Source: Neobacillus niacini
Lineage (GTDB): Bacteria; Bacillota; Bacilli; Bacillales; Cytobacillaceae
Length of the DNA stretch: 64,000 nucleotides
Reading direction: 5' to 3'
Assembly: GCF_023715415.1 (NCBI RefSeq)
Contig: NZ_JAMBOB010000001.1
Span: 248,001-312,000 of the forward strand
Positions 39,761 to 50,150 of the stretch are shown here, one piece after another. The notes beneath the pieces were generated by a model. It made no database searches and had not been told where the DNA came from. It was given only the letters and a program-made list of their open reading frames with translations. The number at the start of each line of letters is the position of its first letter. Within the stretch, counting starts at the first letter, position 1. A program made the position numbers and the translations under genes.

Positions 39761-40706
39761 TTGATTCTCCTAGTCTCTTGCCAACTATGATTTTCGATCC
39801 TGCACCTCTGTAAAATTCTTCACTCGTCATTTTTGTTTTACCAGCGGGCTGCAGCTCTTTAATCTTAATAGCTGTTTCATTACCGGTTGCTACAATCATA
39901 CCCTCAGGATTATTCTGAATGATAGTCCCAGGCACCTCACTCTTCACTCCTGTAACCTTTTCAGAGCGCCATAGTTTCAATGTTTGACCATCTAGAGTTG
40001 TAAAAGCAACCGGCCATGGATTTAATCCGCGAATATGATTATAGATTTCCTCACCTGTTTTGGACCAATTGATTCTTTCTTGATCCCTTTTTATGTTATA
40101 AGCGAATGTGGCTTTTTCATTATTTTGAGGGACAGGTGTTAATTTTCCTTCTAATAGCTTAGGAAGCGTATCTGACAGTAATTCAGCCCCTGCAGCACTA
40201 AGCTTTGTATGAAGTGAACCAACATTATCTTCCTCAGTAATTTCCACCTCAACTTGCGTTAATATATCACCTGCATCCAGTTTTTCTACCATATACATAA
40301 TGGTTATCCCCGTTTTCTTCTTGCCTTGGATGAGGGCATAATGGATAGGCGCCCCGCCCCGAAGTTCTGGCAGAAGAGAGGCATGAACATTAATACAGCC
40401 ATGTGTTGGTGCTTCTAATATTTCATTTGGCAATATTTGTCCAAAAGCGGCTGTAATGATGAGGTCAGGATTCAAAGAAAGAATCTTTTCCATTTCATCT
40501 TTTTGGCGGATTTTTTCAGGTTGATAGACCGGGATTCCATGTTTTAACGCTTCAACCTTGACAGGCGGTGGAGTAAGCACCTTTTTTCTGCCAACAGGTC
40601 TGTCGGGCTGAGTAACCACACCAATAACCTCATAACCGTCATCAATAATTCTACGCAGGACGGGTACAGAAAAATCCGGGGTACCCATAAACACGATTCT
40701 CGTCAT
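39750..40706 (-). CDS. fmt: Methionyl-tRNA formyltransferase
   Basis: It formylates initiator Met-tRNA using 10-formyltetrahydrofolate. The 318-residue protein starts [19 protein letters not shown] and has [21 protein letters not shown] with the catalytic Asn, His and downstream Asp (KLDAGDIL). It overlaps def by 4 bases, so the enzymes that add and remove the formyl group are coupled. Confidence 0.98.
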   Translation of the reverse strand: MTRIVFMGTPDFSVPVLRRIIDDGYEVIGVVTQPDRPVGRKKVLTPPPVKVEALKHGIPVYQPEKIRQKDEMEKILSLNPDLIITAAFGQILPNEILEAPTHGCINVHASLLPELRGGAPIHYALIQGKKKTGITIMYMVEKLDAGDILTQVEVEITEEDNVGSLHTKLSAAGAELLSDTLPKLLEGKLTPVPQNNEKATFAYNIKRDQERINWSKTGEEIYNHIRGLNPWPVAFTTLDGQTLKLWRSEKVTGVKSEVPGTIIQNNPEGMIVATGNETAIKIKELQPAGKTKMTSEEFYRGAGSKIIVGKRLGESNDE

Positions 40707-41188
40707 TCCATTTCTACTCCTTTTAATTCATCTTCCTCGAGATATCGGCTTACCTTCGTTGTAAATAATATCCCGTCCAAATGATCAATTTCATGAAGAA
40801 TCGCTCTAGCAAGAAATTCTTCTGCTTCGAGCGTGTACTTTTTTCCCTTGCGATTATAGGCCTCAATCTTCACATAATTTGGTCTTGTAACCTCTCCAAA
40901 CAAATCTGGAAAGCTTAAACATCCTTCTGGCCCATTTTGCTCCCCAGATGTTTCTATGATTTGAGGATTAATCATCTCAATTGTCCCTAGTTCATTATCT
41001 ATATCAACAATGGCAATTCTTTCATCTATTCCAATTTGCGGAGCAGCAAGTCCAACACCATCGTATTCAATCATTGTTTCATACATATCATCAAGTAATT
41101 TAGCAAGCTTTCTGTCAAATTTCACTACAGGTCTGCACTTTTTTTCGAGTACCTCTGCAGGGTACATAACAATCTTTTGTATAGCCAA
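40703..41188 (-). CDS. def: Peptide deformylase
   Basis: It removes the N-formyl group from new proteins. This 161-residue metalloenzyme has the three motifs [17 protein letters not shown] and HEIDHLDG (metal-binding Cys and two His). The start codon is TTG at 41188, 7 bases after GGAGG, giving [14 protein letters not shown]. The interval of 119 bases to priA has no clear terminator. Confidence 0.97.
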   Translation of the reverse strand: MAIQKIVMYPAEVLEKKCRPVVKFDRKLAKLLDDMYETMIEYDGVGLAAPQIGIDERIAIVDIDNELGTIEMINPQIIETSGEQNGPEGCLSFPDLFGEVTRPNYVKIEAYNRKGKKYTLEAEEFLARAILHEIDHLDGILFTTKVSRYLEEDELKGVEME

Positions 41189-41307
41189 AGGTGTTCCTCC
41201 ATCTGATTCAAAGTTGTCCGATTTTTTTATCTGTTATAATTTATTACTATTCATTTTCACCCAAAATACTTGATCATAACCTTTTATATCAACGATTTTT
41301 GAGTATC

Positions 41308-43719
41308 TTACATTAATATAAATGGGTTTACGTCTATGGATACTAGTAATCCGCTTTTTGGGTCGTTTTGGTACTGGTCGAGTATGGTTTTTAACGTCTT
41401 TGTAAGCTCTGGTTCACGCTTATATTTAATAAGGCAATGGTAGCGGTATCGATTGTTAATTCTTGGGATTGGTGAGGCAGCAGGTCCCAAAACAACTGCT
41501 TGATTAGAAATTCGTGACCGTACAAAAGCAGCAATCTTTTCCGTTGCCGAAACTACGTTTATTAATTGTTCATGACTGATGGTAATTAAGGCTAAATAAT
41601 AAAATGGCGGGTAATGATGTGCCTTTCGCATCATCATCTCACGATTATAAAAAAGATCATAGTCCTGTGTTCCAGCAAGTTCTATACTATAGTGTTCAGG
41701 AGTATACGTCTGGATAATAACTTCCCCGGGTAATTCATGCCGCCCCGCCCTGCCGCTAACTTGGGTTAATAGCTGGAACGTTTTTTCAGAAGAGCGAAAA
41801 TCTGGTAAATGAAGCATTGTATCTGCTGAGAGAACTCCAACAAGTGTGATATTCGGAAAATCTAGTCCTTTGGCAATCATTTGTGTCCCTAAAAGAATAT
41901 CGGCATTCCCTTCATGAAATTCCTTTAATAGCCTCTCATGCGACCCCTTTTTTCCTGTTGTATCTACATCCATCCGAATTACCTTTGCCTCAGGAAGAAT
42001 TTTACCAAGCTCATCCTCCACCTTTTGTGTTCCTGTCCCGAAATAACGGATATAATCACTTGAACATTCAGGACATTGATTAGGCACATGGCTTTCATGT
42101 CCGCAGTAATGGCATTTCATCTGTTCCTTAACTCTGTGATAGGTTAAGGAAATATCACAATTAGGGCAATTCATCACGAACCCGCAATCCCTGCACATAA
42201 CAAAAGAAGAGTGACCGCGTTTATTTAAAAATAATACAGTCTGCTCTTTCCTATCGATTCTTTCCTTCAATAGTTCAAAAAGCTTTCTAGAAAACATGGA
42301 ACGATTCCCTGCTCTAAGTTCTTCACGCATATCAATAATTTCAACAGCAGGAAGTGCCCGCTGATTCATTCGGTTTGGGAGAGACAACAGTTTGTATACC
42401 CCTTTTTGAGCTCTTGCAAATGATTCTAAAGAAGGTGTAGCACTTCCGAGGACAACCGGACATTTATATTTACCTGCACGTTCAATCGCCACATCTCTTG
42501 CATGATAGCGAGGCATTTCTTCTTGTTTATAGCTTGTTTCATGTTCTTCATCAATAATAATAATCCCCAGATTTTCGAATGGAGCAAAAATCGCTGACCT
42601 GGCACCGACAACCACTTTGACTTCTTTGCGCTGAATCTTCCGCCACTCATCATATTTCTCACCTGCTGAAAGTCCACTATGTAATACGGCAACTAAATTG
42701 CCAAAACGCCCTTTAAAGCGATTTACCATTTGTGGAGTAAGAGCAATTTCTGGTACAAGAACTATGGCTTCTCTGCCTTTCTCAATGACATCCTGAATAG
42801 ATTGCAAGTAAATTTCAGTTTTCCCGCTGCCTGTTACCCCATAGAGGAGGAAAACTTCATGGACCCTATCTTCAATTGAACCTACTATTGGCCCCATAGC
42901 TTCCTGCTGATCATTGGTTAATGGCAAAGGTTCCGTCCTGGTAAAAGTCCGGTTTTCATAGGGATCACGATAAACTTCCATATCCTGTTCAGTGAGGAGT
43001 CCCTTTTCCACAAGCGCTTTTACGGTCGCTGCTGAGATATTTAAGTTGGCTGATAAATGTCTCAGTTCTACTGGTTCAGGTTTTTGAATAAAGTACCTCA
43101 ATGCCTGTTTTTGCTTTTCGGCTCTAGGTGATAAGCTATTGTGTTCAGCTTCTAAGTCAGCAGGAGATAGGAGCGGGCTGACATACTTTAATTTCTTTTT
43201 ATTCAGCTTTCCTTTTACTAGATAGATTACTTCCAGCAGGCCTTTTGCTGCTTCTCTTTGAAGGATGGGGACCAGACCATTTTTCAATGCGTCATCCCAA
43301 TTTATCGCTTCCTCATTTTTAAAAATCTCTTGAAGCTGTAAAGGTAATTCATAAATTGATATACCTGTAGACAGCTGTACCTTCTTTTCATATTTAGCCT
43401 TCAAGGCAGCTGGGAGCATAGCTTGATAGGCATAAATTTTAAAACACAGCGTAGTTTCAGTTAGCCAATTCCCTAGTTCAAGTAATTCCTTATTTAAAAC
43501 TGGCTCTAAATCCATCGGCTCACAAATTTCACGGAGCTTTTTATATTCTGATTGAGCTTTTATCTCCGTAACAAATCCTTGAATTTTTCTTGGACCAAAA
43601 GGGACAATTACACGCATACCTGGCTGAATGGTTTCTAACCATTCATCTGGAATTAAATAATCAAACTCTCTATCCGTTTGTTTTGCAGGAACATCAACGA
43701 TTACACTAGCAACTTTCAT
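41308..43719 (-). CDS. priA: PriA, primosomal replication-restart helicase
   Basis: It reloads the replisome at stalled forks. The 803-residue protein has an N-terminal DNA-binding domain, a winged helix, a helicase core with GVTGSGKTEIY and the DEEH box (IIIDEEHETSYKQ). A zinc region follows with paired cysteines (CRDCGFVMNCPNCD, CHYCG, CPEC). The ATG at 43719 lies inside the end of coaBC (14-base overlap); the frame extends further upstream but only within coaBC. Confidence 0.97.
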   Translation of the reverse strand: MKVASVIVDVPAKQTDREFDYLIPDEWLETIQPGMRVIVPFGPRKIQGFVTEIKAQSEYKKLREICEPMDLEPVLNKELLELGNWLTETTLCFKIYAYQAMLPAALKAKYEKKVQLSTGISIYELPLQLQEIFKNEEAINWDDALKNGLVPILQREAAKGLLEVIYLVKGKLNKKKLKYVSPLLSPADLEAEHNSLSPRAEKQKQALRYFIQKPEPVELRHLSANLNISAATVKALVEKGLLTEQDMEVYRDPYENRTFTRTEPLPLTNDQQEAMGPIVGSIEDRVHEVFLLYGVTGSGKTEIYLQSIQDVIEKGREAIVLVPEIALTPQMVNRFKGRFGNLVAVLHSGLSAGEKYDEWRKIQRKEVKVVVGARSAIFAPFENLGIIIIDEEHETSYKQEEMPRYHARDVAIERAGKYKCPVVLGSATPSLESFARAQKGVYKLLSLPNRMNQRALPAVEIIDMREELRAGNRSMFSRKLFELLKERIDRKEQTVLFLNKRGHSSFVMCRDCGFVMNCPNCDISLTYHRVKEQMKCHYCGHESHVPNQCPECSSDYIRYFGTGTQKVEDELGKILPEAKVIRMDVDTTGKKGSHERLLKEFHEGNADILLGTQMIAKGLDFPNITLVGVLSADTMLHLPDFRSSEKTFQLLTQVSGRAGRHELPGEVIIQTYTPEHYSIELAGTQDYDLFYNREMMMRKAHHYPPFYYLALITISHEQLINVVSATEKIAAFVRSRISNQAVVLGPAASPIPRINNRYRYHCLIKYKREPELTKTLKTILDQYQNDPKSGLLVSIDVNPFILM

Positions 43720-44929
43720 TTGGTTCCAAATCCTTTGGCAACGCAGTAATAGCTTCAATAATCCTGTAAGCAACATCCAGCTTTGACATTATTGGTAACT
43801 CAATTTTAGATCCATTTCGCATGAATAACGTAACAATGTTTGTATCCATACCAAATCCAGCACCTTCTGATTTTACATTATTGGCCACAATCATATCTGC
43901 ATTTTTAGCCTTTAATTTTTTTAGTGCGTATTCTTCTACATTTTCAGTTTCAGCTGCAAATCCAACTAGAATCTTATTTCTCTTCATGGTACCAAGCTCA
44001 GATAAAATATCTTTCGTTCGTGCTAACTCGATTACCTTATCACCAGGCTGCTTTTTCATCTTATGGTCATAGGAAACTTTAGGAGTATAATCAGCTACTG
44101 CAGCTGTTTTTATAATAATATCAGCAGCAGCATAGTTGTTCATGACAGCCTGATACATATCATCTGCACTCTCAACTTTAATTAAATCGACACCTGGTGG
44201 TGGAGTTAAATGGACAGGGCCAGAGATTAATAGAACCCTCGCTCCTTCTTTCATCGCTGCTTCTGCAAGAGCATATCCCATTTTCCCTGTGGAATGATTC
44301 GTTATAAAACGGACAGGGTCAATATTTTCTCTTGTTGGACCAGCAGTGATTAAGAGTGTTTTCCCAATTAGCTTTAAGGAGCTTTTTTTAGAAAAATGCT
44401 GTTTTATTAACTCTACAATTTTCTCAGGCTCCTCTAGACGGCCCTTACCTACATACCCGCAAGCTAGATAGCCCTCACTCGGTTCAATAAATTGATAATG
44501 GTATGAAGACAAGATTGAAATGTTCTTTTTCACTGCCGGATGGTCATACATATGGACATTCATCGCTGGCGCAATCCAAACGGGTGCAGTTGCAGCTAAT
44601 AAGGTCGTCGTTATCATATTGTCTGCAATACCATTTGCAAGCTTTCCTATCGTATTTGCCGTCGCTGGTGCTACTAGTATTAAATCTGCCCAATCAGCTA
44701 AATCGATGTGTGCAATCACATTAGGGTTTTTCTCATCAAAAGTGTCGATATACACTTCGTTACGAGATAAAGCCTGAAAGGTTAAAGGGGAAACAAATTT
44801 TGCTGCAGAGTCACTTAGTATTACTTTTACCTTTGCTCCTGCTTGGACAAGTTTGCTTGTTAAGGCAGCAGCTTTATACACCGCAATTCCACCTGACACA
44901 CATAATAAAATCTTTTTATCCAACATCAT
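43706..44929 (-). CDS. coaBC: CoaBC, bifunctional phosphopantothenoylcysteine synthetase/decarboxylase
   Basis: Two steps of coenzyme A synthesis. The 407-residue protein has an N-terminal flavin-dependent CoaC domain (ILLCVSGGIAVYKAA, APAMNVHMYDHPAV, GYLACGYVGKGRL). The CoaB domain starts near residue 190 (LLITAGPTRENIDPVRF). Adjacent ATGs at 44929 and 44926 both fit the GGGGG site; the first is given. Confidence 0.96.
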   Translation of the reverse strand: MMLDKKILLCVSGGIAVYKAAALTSKLVQAGAKVKVILSDSAAKFVSPLTFQALSRNEVYIDTFDEKNPNVIAHIDLADWADLILVAPATANTIGKLANGIADNMITTTLLAATAPVWIAPAMNVHMYDHPAVKKNISILSSYHYQFIEPSEGYLACGYVGKGRLEEPEKIVELIKQHFSKKSSLKLIGKTLLITAGPTRENIDPVRFITNHSTGKMGYALAEAAMKEGARVLLISGPVHLTPPPGVDLIKVESADDMYQAVMNNYAAADIIIKTAAVADYTPKVSYDHKMKKQPGDKVIELARTKDILSELGTMKRNKILVGFAAETENVEEYALKKLKAKNADMIVANNVKSEGAGFGMDTNIVTLFMRNGSKIELPIMSKLDVAYRIIEAITALPKDLEPNESC

Positions 44930-45031
44930 CGTATCCCCCACTTCTATTCAACAAGTATTTATTCTTTTATTATGCTAGAAACACTTTATTTTTTCATCTT
45001 TTACAGCACTCTTTCGACAAAAAATAAAAAA

Positions 45032-45057
45032 GGCTGACATTTTGCTGCTGTCAGACC
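45032..45057 (-). terminator. Intrinsic terminator after rpoZ
   Basis: On the minus strand GGTCTGACA pairs with TGTCAGCC (one bulged T), followed by TTTTTTATTTTTT. It separates gmk-rpoZ from coaBC, which would then need a promoter of its own or read-through. Confidence 0.85.
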
Positions 45058-45067
45058 TTCCTGGTGG

Positions 45068-45313
45068 TTACTTGCCAATATTGCTATCTTTTCCGTATAT
45101 AGCACCTGTTTCTGATTTCTTAGGAACACGATAGGTAAGTTCACCGCTGTATATTTCCTCGAGCGCTTTCCCTACATGCTTATAGGAAACATATTTAGGT
45201 AATCTTTCGTCATGGGTTTGCTGCATAGAACGAGCACGTTTTGCTGCAACAGAAACGAGTGAGTATTTTGAGTCAATTTTATTGAGCAATGAATCAATCG
45301 AAGGATATAACAT
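45068..45313 (-). CDS. rpoZ: RNA polymerase omega subunit
   Basis: This 81-residue subunit stabilises the beta' subunit. It starts [20 protein letters not shown] and has [11 protein letters not shown], the usual conserved core. It starts directly after the gmk stop with no gap. Confidence 0.97.
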   Translation of the reverse strand: MLYPSIDSLLNKIDSKYSLVSVAAKRARSMQQTHDERLPKYVSYKHVGKALEEIYSGELTYRVPKKSETGAIYGKDSNIGK

Positions 45314-45931
<618 letters not shown>

Positions 45932-45939
45932 CTATAATC

Positions 45940-46203
45940 CTACCCTTCATCCATAATTTCATCACGGTCGCTCAGACGATGGGCAACCGTTTCAGGCTGT
46001 ACTGCTGATAGAATGACATGGTCACTATCCATGACAATTACAGCACGAGTACGTCTTCCATATGTAGCATCAATCAATGAACCCCGATCGCGGGAATCTT
46101 GAATAATCCTCTTAATCGGAGCAGATTCAGGGCTTACAATTGAAATTATCCGATTGGCAGATACGATATTTCCAAATCCAATATTAATCAATTTAATCGA
46201 CAT
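45940..46203 (-). CDS. remA: RemA (YlzA/DUF370), biofilm matrix transcription regulator
   Basis: An 87-residue DNA-binding protein that activates matrix and osmoprotection operons in B. subtilis. It starts [19 protein letters not shown] and has [19 protein letters not shown]. The frame has seven extra codons upstream that lack family support. Its place between yicC and gmk is conserved. Confidence 0.95.
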   Translation of the reverse strand: MSIKLINIGFGNIVSANRIISIVSPESAPIKRIIQDSRDRGSLIDATYGRRTRAVIVMDSDHVILSAVQPETVAHRLSDRDEIMDEG

Positions 46204-46263
46204 GAAAATCAATCCAATCATCAATAATATATTTTTGCCGTGTCAAACATATTCTAAACACTC

Positions 46264-47139
46264 TTATTCGATATTTTGTACTTGTTCTTTCAGCTTTTCA
46301 AGCAAACCTTTTATCTCTACGACTTTAATTGTTATCGTTGAATCATTTGCTTTTGATCCAATTGTATTCGCTTCCCTATTCATTTCTTGAACAAGAAAAT
46401 CTAGTTTTCTGCCAATTGGTTCTACTTCGTTCAGCGTTTGAGTAAATTGCTGAATATGACTTTTTAACCTTGTTAATTCTTCATTAATATCAATTTTATC
46501 AGCAAATATAGCAACCTCTGTTACTATCCGCGTTTCATCAAATTGTCCCTGAACCAACTCTTCCATTCGTTTCCTTAATCGGTCCTTATAAGCAGAGACA
46601 ACTAGGGGCGCAAATTCTTTCAGTTCATCTATATTTATAGCTAAAAGCCCCAAAGAAGTGAGCAAATCCTTTCTTAGCTCTTCTCCTTCCGTTACCCGCA
46701 TCTGCTTACATACTAAAACCGCTTCTTCTGCAGCTTTAAGTACTAAATTTTCCAATTCTTCATTCCCAGCATCATTTTCTTCAATATGTAAAAATTCATT
46801 ACGCGTTAATAAATCCTGAAGTAATACGTTTCCTTCAATATTGAATTTATCACGTGCTTGTTTAATAAATAGGTAGTATTCTTCAAGCAGCTTCCAATCA
46901 ACCTGAATTTTTCGTGTTACCGCACCCTCCCCTTCAATCATTATATAAACTTCTGCTCTGCCACGACGAAGATGCTCATTTAATTTTTTCTTTATCTTAT
47001 CTTCAACATTTAATAAGTGCCTAGGCATCCGAATATTTATTTCACTAAAACGATGGTTGACTGTTTTGACTTCTACATTCACAGAAAAAGAGGCTGAAGC
47101 AATCCTGCTTCTTCCAAAGCCCGTCATACTTATAACCAT
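46264..47139 (-). CDS. yloC: YicC family endoribonuclease (YloC)
   Basis: This 291-residue protein starts MVISMTGFGRS and ends in the conserved NREANTIGSKANDSTITIKVVEIKGLLEKLKEQVQNIE region (given in part as REANTIGSK). YicC proteins are RNases shown to cut small RNAs in E. coli. The start at 47139 fits the family; six upstream codons are ignored. It heads yicC-remA-gmk-rpoZ. Confidence 0.95.
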   Translation of the reverse strand: MVISMTGFGRSRIASASFSVNVEVKTVNHRFSEINIRMPRHLLNVEDKIKKKLNEHLRRGRAEVYIMIEGEGAVTRKIQVDWKLLEEYYLFIKQARDKFNIEGNVLLQDLLTRNEFLHIEENDAGNEELENLVLKAAEEAVLVCKQMRVTEGEELRKDLLTSLGLLAINIDELKEFAPLVVSAYKDRLRKRMEELVQGQFDETRIVTEVAIFADKIDINEELTRLKSHIQQFTQTLNEVEPIGRKLDFLVQEMNREANTIGSKANDSTITIKVVEIKGLLEKLKEQVQNIE

Positions 47140-47210
47140 TAAGTACACTCCAATCAATTGAAGATGAGCGTTAACCTACTATGTAAAGTTTATTAATATC
47201 TGGAAACTAA

Positions 47211-47244
47211 CAAAAGGTAATAGAGTAACCTCTACTACCTTTTG
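47211..47244 (-). terminator. Intrinsic terminator after the calcium ATPase gene
   Basis: CAAAAGGTAATAGAG pairs with CTCTACTACCTTTTG (15 bp, one wobble) around a 4-base loop. On the minus strand it is followed by TTAGTTT. Confidence 0.75.
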
Positions 47245-47258
47245 CATTATAACACACT

Positions 47259-49937
47259 TTATTTTGTTTTTCTTAACAAAAATGATCCGGCTAGTAAAAA
47301 AGTTGGAATAGAGGATAGTCCTATAATCAAAAGCCAATCTTTTGCTAGAATTGGTAAGGTGTGAAATATCGGTTGAAATGGCGGGTAATAGATTACCACA
47401 ATCATTAGTGCAAGGGAAGAAATAACTGCCCAGACTAGGTATTGATTCCCGAATGGATTTCTTGATAGAACTGATTTTTCGCTCCGACAATCAAATACAT
47501 GAATGAGCTGTGCCATAACAAGAGTTGCAAAAGCAATGGTTTGTGCATATGGCAAATTTGCAGGGTTCTGATTATAGACAATCATAAAGGCAAACAAGGT
47601 AACTATTCCAATAAGGAAGCCCCGAGAAACGACTTTCCAGCCTAATCCTCGAGCAAACACTCCTTCATTTGGACTCCTTGGTTTACGCTTCATTACATCC
47701 TCTTCTGGCCGGTCAAGTCCTAGAGCCATTGCTGGCAGCCCATCGGTCACTAAATTAACCCAGAGGATTTGAATCGGCACGAGTGGAAGCGGTAGTGCCA
47801 TAATCATGGCAAACAACATAACCAAAATCTCTCCTACATTTGAAGCTAGTAAGTATCGAACGAATTTTCGAATGTTTTCATAAATATTTCTGCCCTCTTC
47901 AATGGCTGACTTAATGGTTGCAAAGTTATCATCGAGCAATACAAGAGAAGAAGCCTCTTTAGCCACATCTGTTCCCGTTATCCCCATTGCCACACCGATA
48001 TCTGCAGCCTTTATTGCTGGGGCATCGTTCACGCCATCACCGGTCATCGCTACAATGTGGCCTCTATTTTGTAAAGCTTTAACAATTTTCAATTTATGCT
48101 CTGGTGAAACGCGTGCAAATACGGATACATTATCTACAACATCCTCAAGCTCTTCAACCGACATGGTTGATAATGCATTTCCATCAAGGACCATACTTTT
48201 CTTCGTTAAAATACCAAGCTGAGCTGCAATGGCTTTAGCTGTAATGATATGATCACCTGTTATCATCACCGTTTTTATTCCTGCTTCGTTACATTCTTTC
48301 ACCGCATCTTTCACTTCTGGTCTTGGCGGGTCAATCATTCCTTGAACACCTATAAAGGTTAATTTATTTTCTGCTTCCTGTTCGCTTAAGATAACGGTAT
48401 TGGCTGAAATAGGTTTAAAGGCAATCGCAATGGTTCTAAGTGCTTTGGAAGCAAGACTATTGATTGCCTCTTGCACTTGACTCTGAACATTTTGCCCAAG
48501 ATATTGTGTTTTGCCATCCCAGAGGATTGATTCACTTTTACCTATAATGACATCCGGTGCACCTTTTGTAACAATAAAGTTCCTGCCTTGTTTATCTTTA
48601 ACATGCATACTCATCATTTTTCTTGTTGAGTCAAATGGAAATTCTTTAATGATGGTAAATTCATCCAATAGATTTGTACGGTCAAACCCTGCTTTCATAG
48701 CACTTACGAGCAATGCACCTTCAGTAGGGTCTCCGTCAAGAATGTAATCTTCCTCTTTTAGCACTAATTCTGAATGATTGCAGATCATCCCAAAAATAAG
48801 CATTTGCTGCAGCGCCTTCTCATCTTTTGGAGAAACCTGTGTATTATCACGATAAAAATCTCCATGAGGCTGGTATCCAACCCCGTCAACTGTCCAAGTG
48901 TGACCTCCACTCCATAAATGAGTAACTGTCATTTTGTTTTGCGTCATGGTTCCCGTTTTATCAGAACAAATAACCGAGGCACAGCCAAGTGTTTCAACTG
49001 CCGGAAGCTTTCTAACAATGGCATTTTTCTTAATCATTTTTTGGACTCCAAGCGACAATGCAACCGTTACAATTGCCGGTAATCCTTCTGGAATAGCGGC
49101 AACTGCCAGGGAAACACCTGCTAAGAACATGGTATAAAGCTCATGTCCCTGTAAAACACCAATTGCAACCACGAGAACGGTTAACAATAAAGCTACACTT
49201 ATTAAAATTTTCCCTAGCTGCTCTAAACGCCGCTGCAGAGGTGTTTCTTGTGTTTCGGCATTTTGGAGTAAATCGGCAATTTGTCCCATTGCTGTTTTCA
49301 TCCCTGTCGCAATTACAACTCCTGCACCACTCCCCCTAGTAATCATCGTGCCCATAAATGCGATGTTTTCCATATCACCAATTCCAGGGTTTACTGTTTT
49401 CAAACGATCTATATGCTTAGACACGGGTACAGACTCACCAGTAAGGGCTGACTCTTCGATTTCTAAACTTCTAGATTCGATAATCCGTACATCGGCACCA
49501 ATTCTATCTCCACTTTGAAACTTAATGATATCTCCAGGAACAATTTCTTTAGAAGGGATTTTCACCCACTGTCCATCCCGTAATACGGAAACCTGTGGTG
49601 CTGATAATTCCTTGAGTGCCTGCAAGGATTTCTCAGCTCTTCTTTCTTGATAGAAGCCAAGAATACCATTAATGATTACAATAGCAATAATCGCTACTGC
49701 ATCAATATATTCACCAAGTAATCCGGATAATAATGTGGCTGCGAGCAGCACTAAAACCATAAAATCTTTAAACTGACTAAAAAATAAGAGTAAAGCAGAT
49801 TGCTTTTCCCCTTCCTCCAACTCATTAAGCCCATGTTGGGCTATTCGTTTCTTTACAGCTTCCGGTGATAACCCAGACGAAAAGTCGGTATCTAAGACCT
49901 TTTCTACTTGATTTATCTCCATCTCATGGAATTTCAT
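47259..49937 (-). CDS. yloB: P2A-type calcium-transporting ATPase (YloB)
   Basis: A SERCA-like pump of 892 residues; B. subtilis YloB is a Ca2+ ATPase of sporulation. It has an N-terminal cation-ATPase domain, TGES at 166-169, PEGLP at 283-287 in membrane helix 4, the phosphorylated Asp326 in CSDKTGTMTQ, and TGDGVNDAPAIKAADIGVAM. About ten membrane helices are expected, four of them after residue 680. The ribosome binding site is weak (GGTCGG). It diverges from rqcH. Confidence 0.95.
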   Translation of the reverse strand: MKFHEMEINQVEKVLDTDFSSGLSPEAVKKRIAQHGLNELEEGEKQSALLLFFSQFKDFMVLVLLAATLLSGLLGEYIDAVAIIAIVIINGILGFYQERRAEKSLQALKELSAPQVSVLRDGQWVKIPSKEIVPGDIIKFQSGDRIGADVRIIESRSLEIEESALTGESVPVSKHIDRLKTVNPGIGDMENIAFMGTMITRGSGAGVVIATGMKTAMGQIADLLQNAETQETPLQRRLEQLGKILISVALLLTVLVVAIGVLQGHELYTMFLAGVSLAVAAIPEGLPAIVTVALSLGVQKMIKKNAIVRKLPAVETLGCASVICSDKTGTMTQNKMTVTHLWSGGHTWTVDGVGYQPHGDFYRDNTQVSPKDEKALQQMLIFGMICNHSELVLKEEDYILDGDPTEGALLVSAMKAGFDRTNLLDEFTIIKEFPFDSTRKMMSMHVKDKQGRNFIVTKGAPDVIIGKSESILWDGKTQYLGQNVQSQVQEAINSLASKALRTIAIAFKPISANTVILSEQEAENKLTFIGVQGMIDPPRPEVKDAVKECNEAGIKTVMITGDHIITAKAIAAQLGILTKKSMVLDGNALSTMSVEELEDVVDNVSVFARVSPEHKLKIVKALQNRGHIVAMTGDGVNDAPAIKAADIGVAMGITGTDVAKEASSLVLLDDNFATIKSAIEEGRNIYENIRKFVRYLLASNVGEILVMLFAMIMALPLPLVPIQILWVNLVTDGLPAMALGLDRPEEDVMKRKPRSPNEGVFARGLGWKVVSRGFLIGIVTLFAFMIVYNQNPANLPYAQTIAFATLVMAQLIHVFDCRSEKSVLSRNPFGNQYLVWAVISSLALMIVVIYYPPFQPIFHTLPILAKDWLLIIGLSSIPTFLLAGSFLLRKTK

Positions 49938-50012
49938 CCGACCATCTCACTTCCCCCTAAATTTCTTAGACATACTTCTTAAGAAAGCTTATTCAGCCTC
50001 GTCCCAAAAAAT

Positions 50013-50042
50013 GCTATGATAATTTAGAACAGTTATCATAGC
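50013..50042. promoter_or_regulatory. Inverted repeat in the yloB/rqcH divergent region
   Basis: GCTATGATAA and TTATCATAGC are perfect 10-bp arms 10 bases apart. There is no T tract after either arm, and the site lies 76 bases before the yloB start, so an operator is more likely than a terminator. I do not recognise the protein that would bind. Confidence 0.55.
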
Positions 50043-50074
50043 TAATTGAACAAGATAAAATGAGACATACTCTA

Positions 50075-50113
50075 ACCTAGTAAGAGACATTCTCTTACCT
50101 AGTAAGCTATACT
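50075..50113 (+). promoter_or_regulatory. Candidate rqcH promoter with direct repeats
   Basis: TATACT at 50108-50113 is a plausible -10, with a poor -35 (GAGACA, 18 bases upstream). The decamer ACCTAGTAAG occurs twice, at 50075-50084 and 50097-50106, 22 bases centre to centre (two helical turns). Between them lies AAGAGA-CAT-TCTCTT. Both decamers flank the promoter boxes, as an operator would. Confidence 0.5.
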
Positions 50114-50150
50114 AAAGAAAAGAAACAGTTTGAAGTAAAGGATGTTTTCC

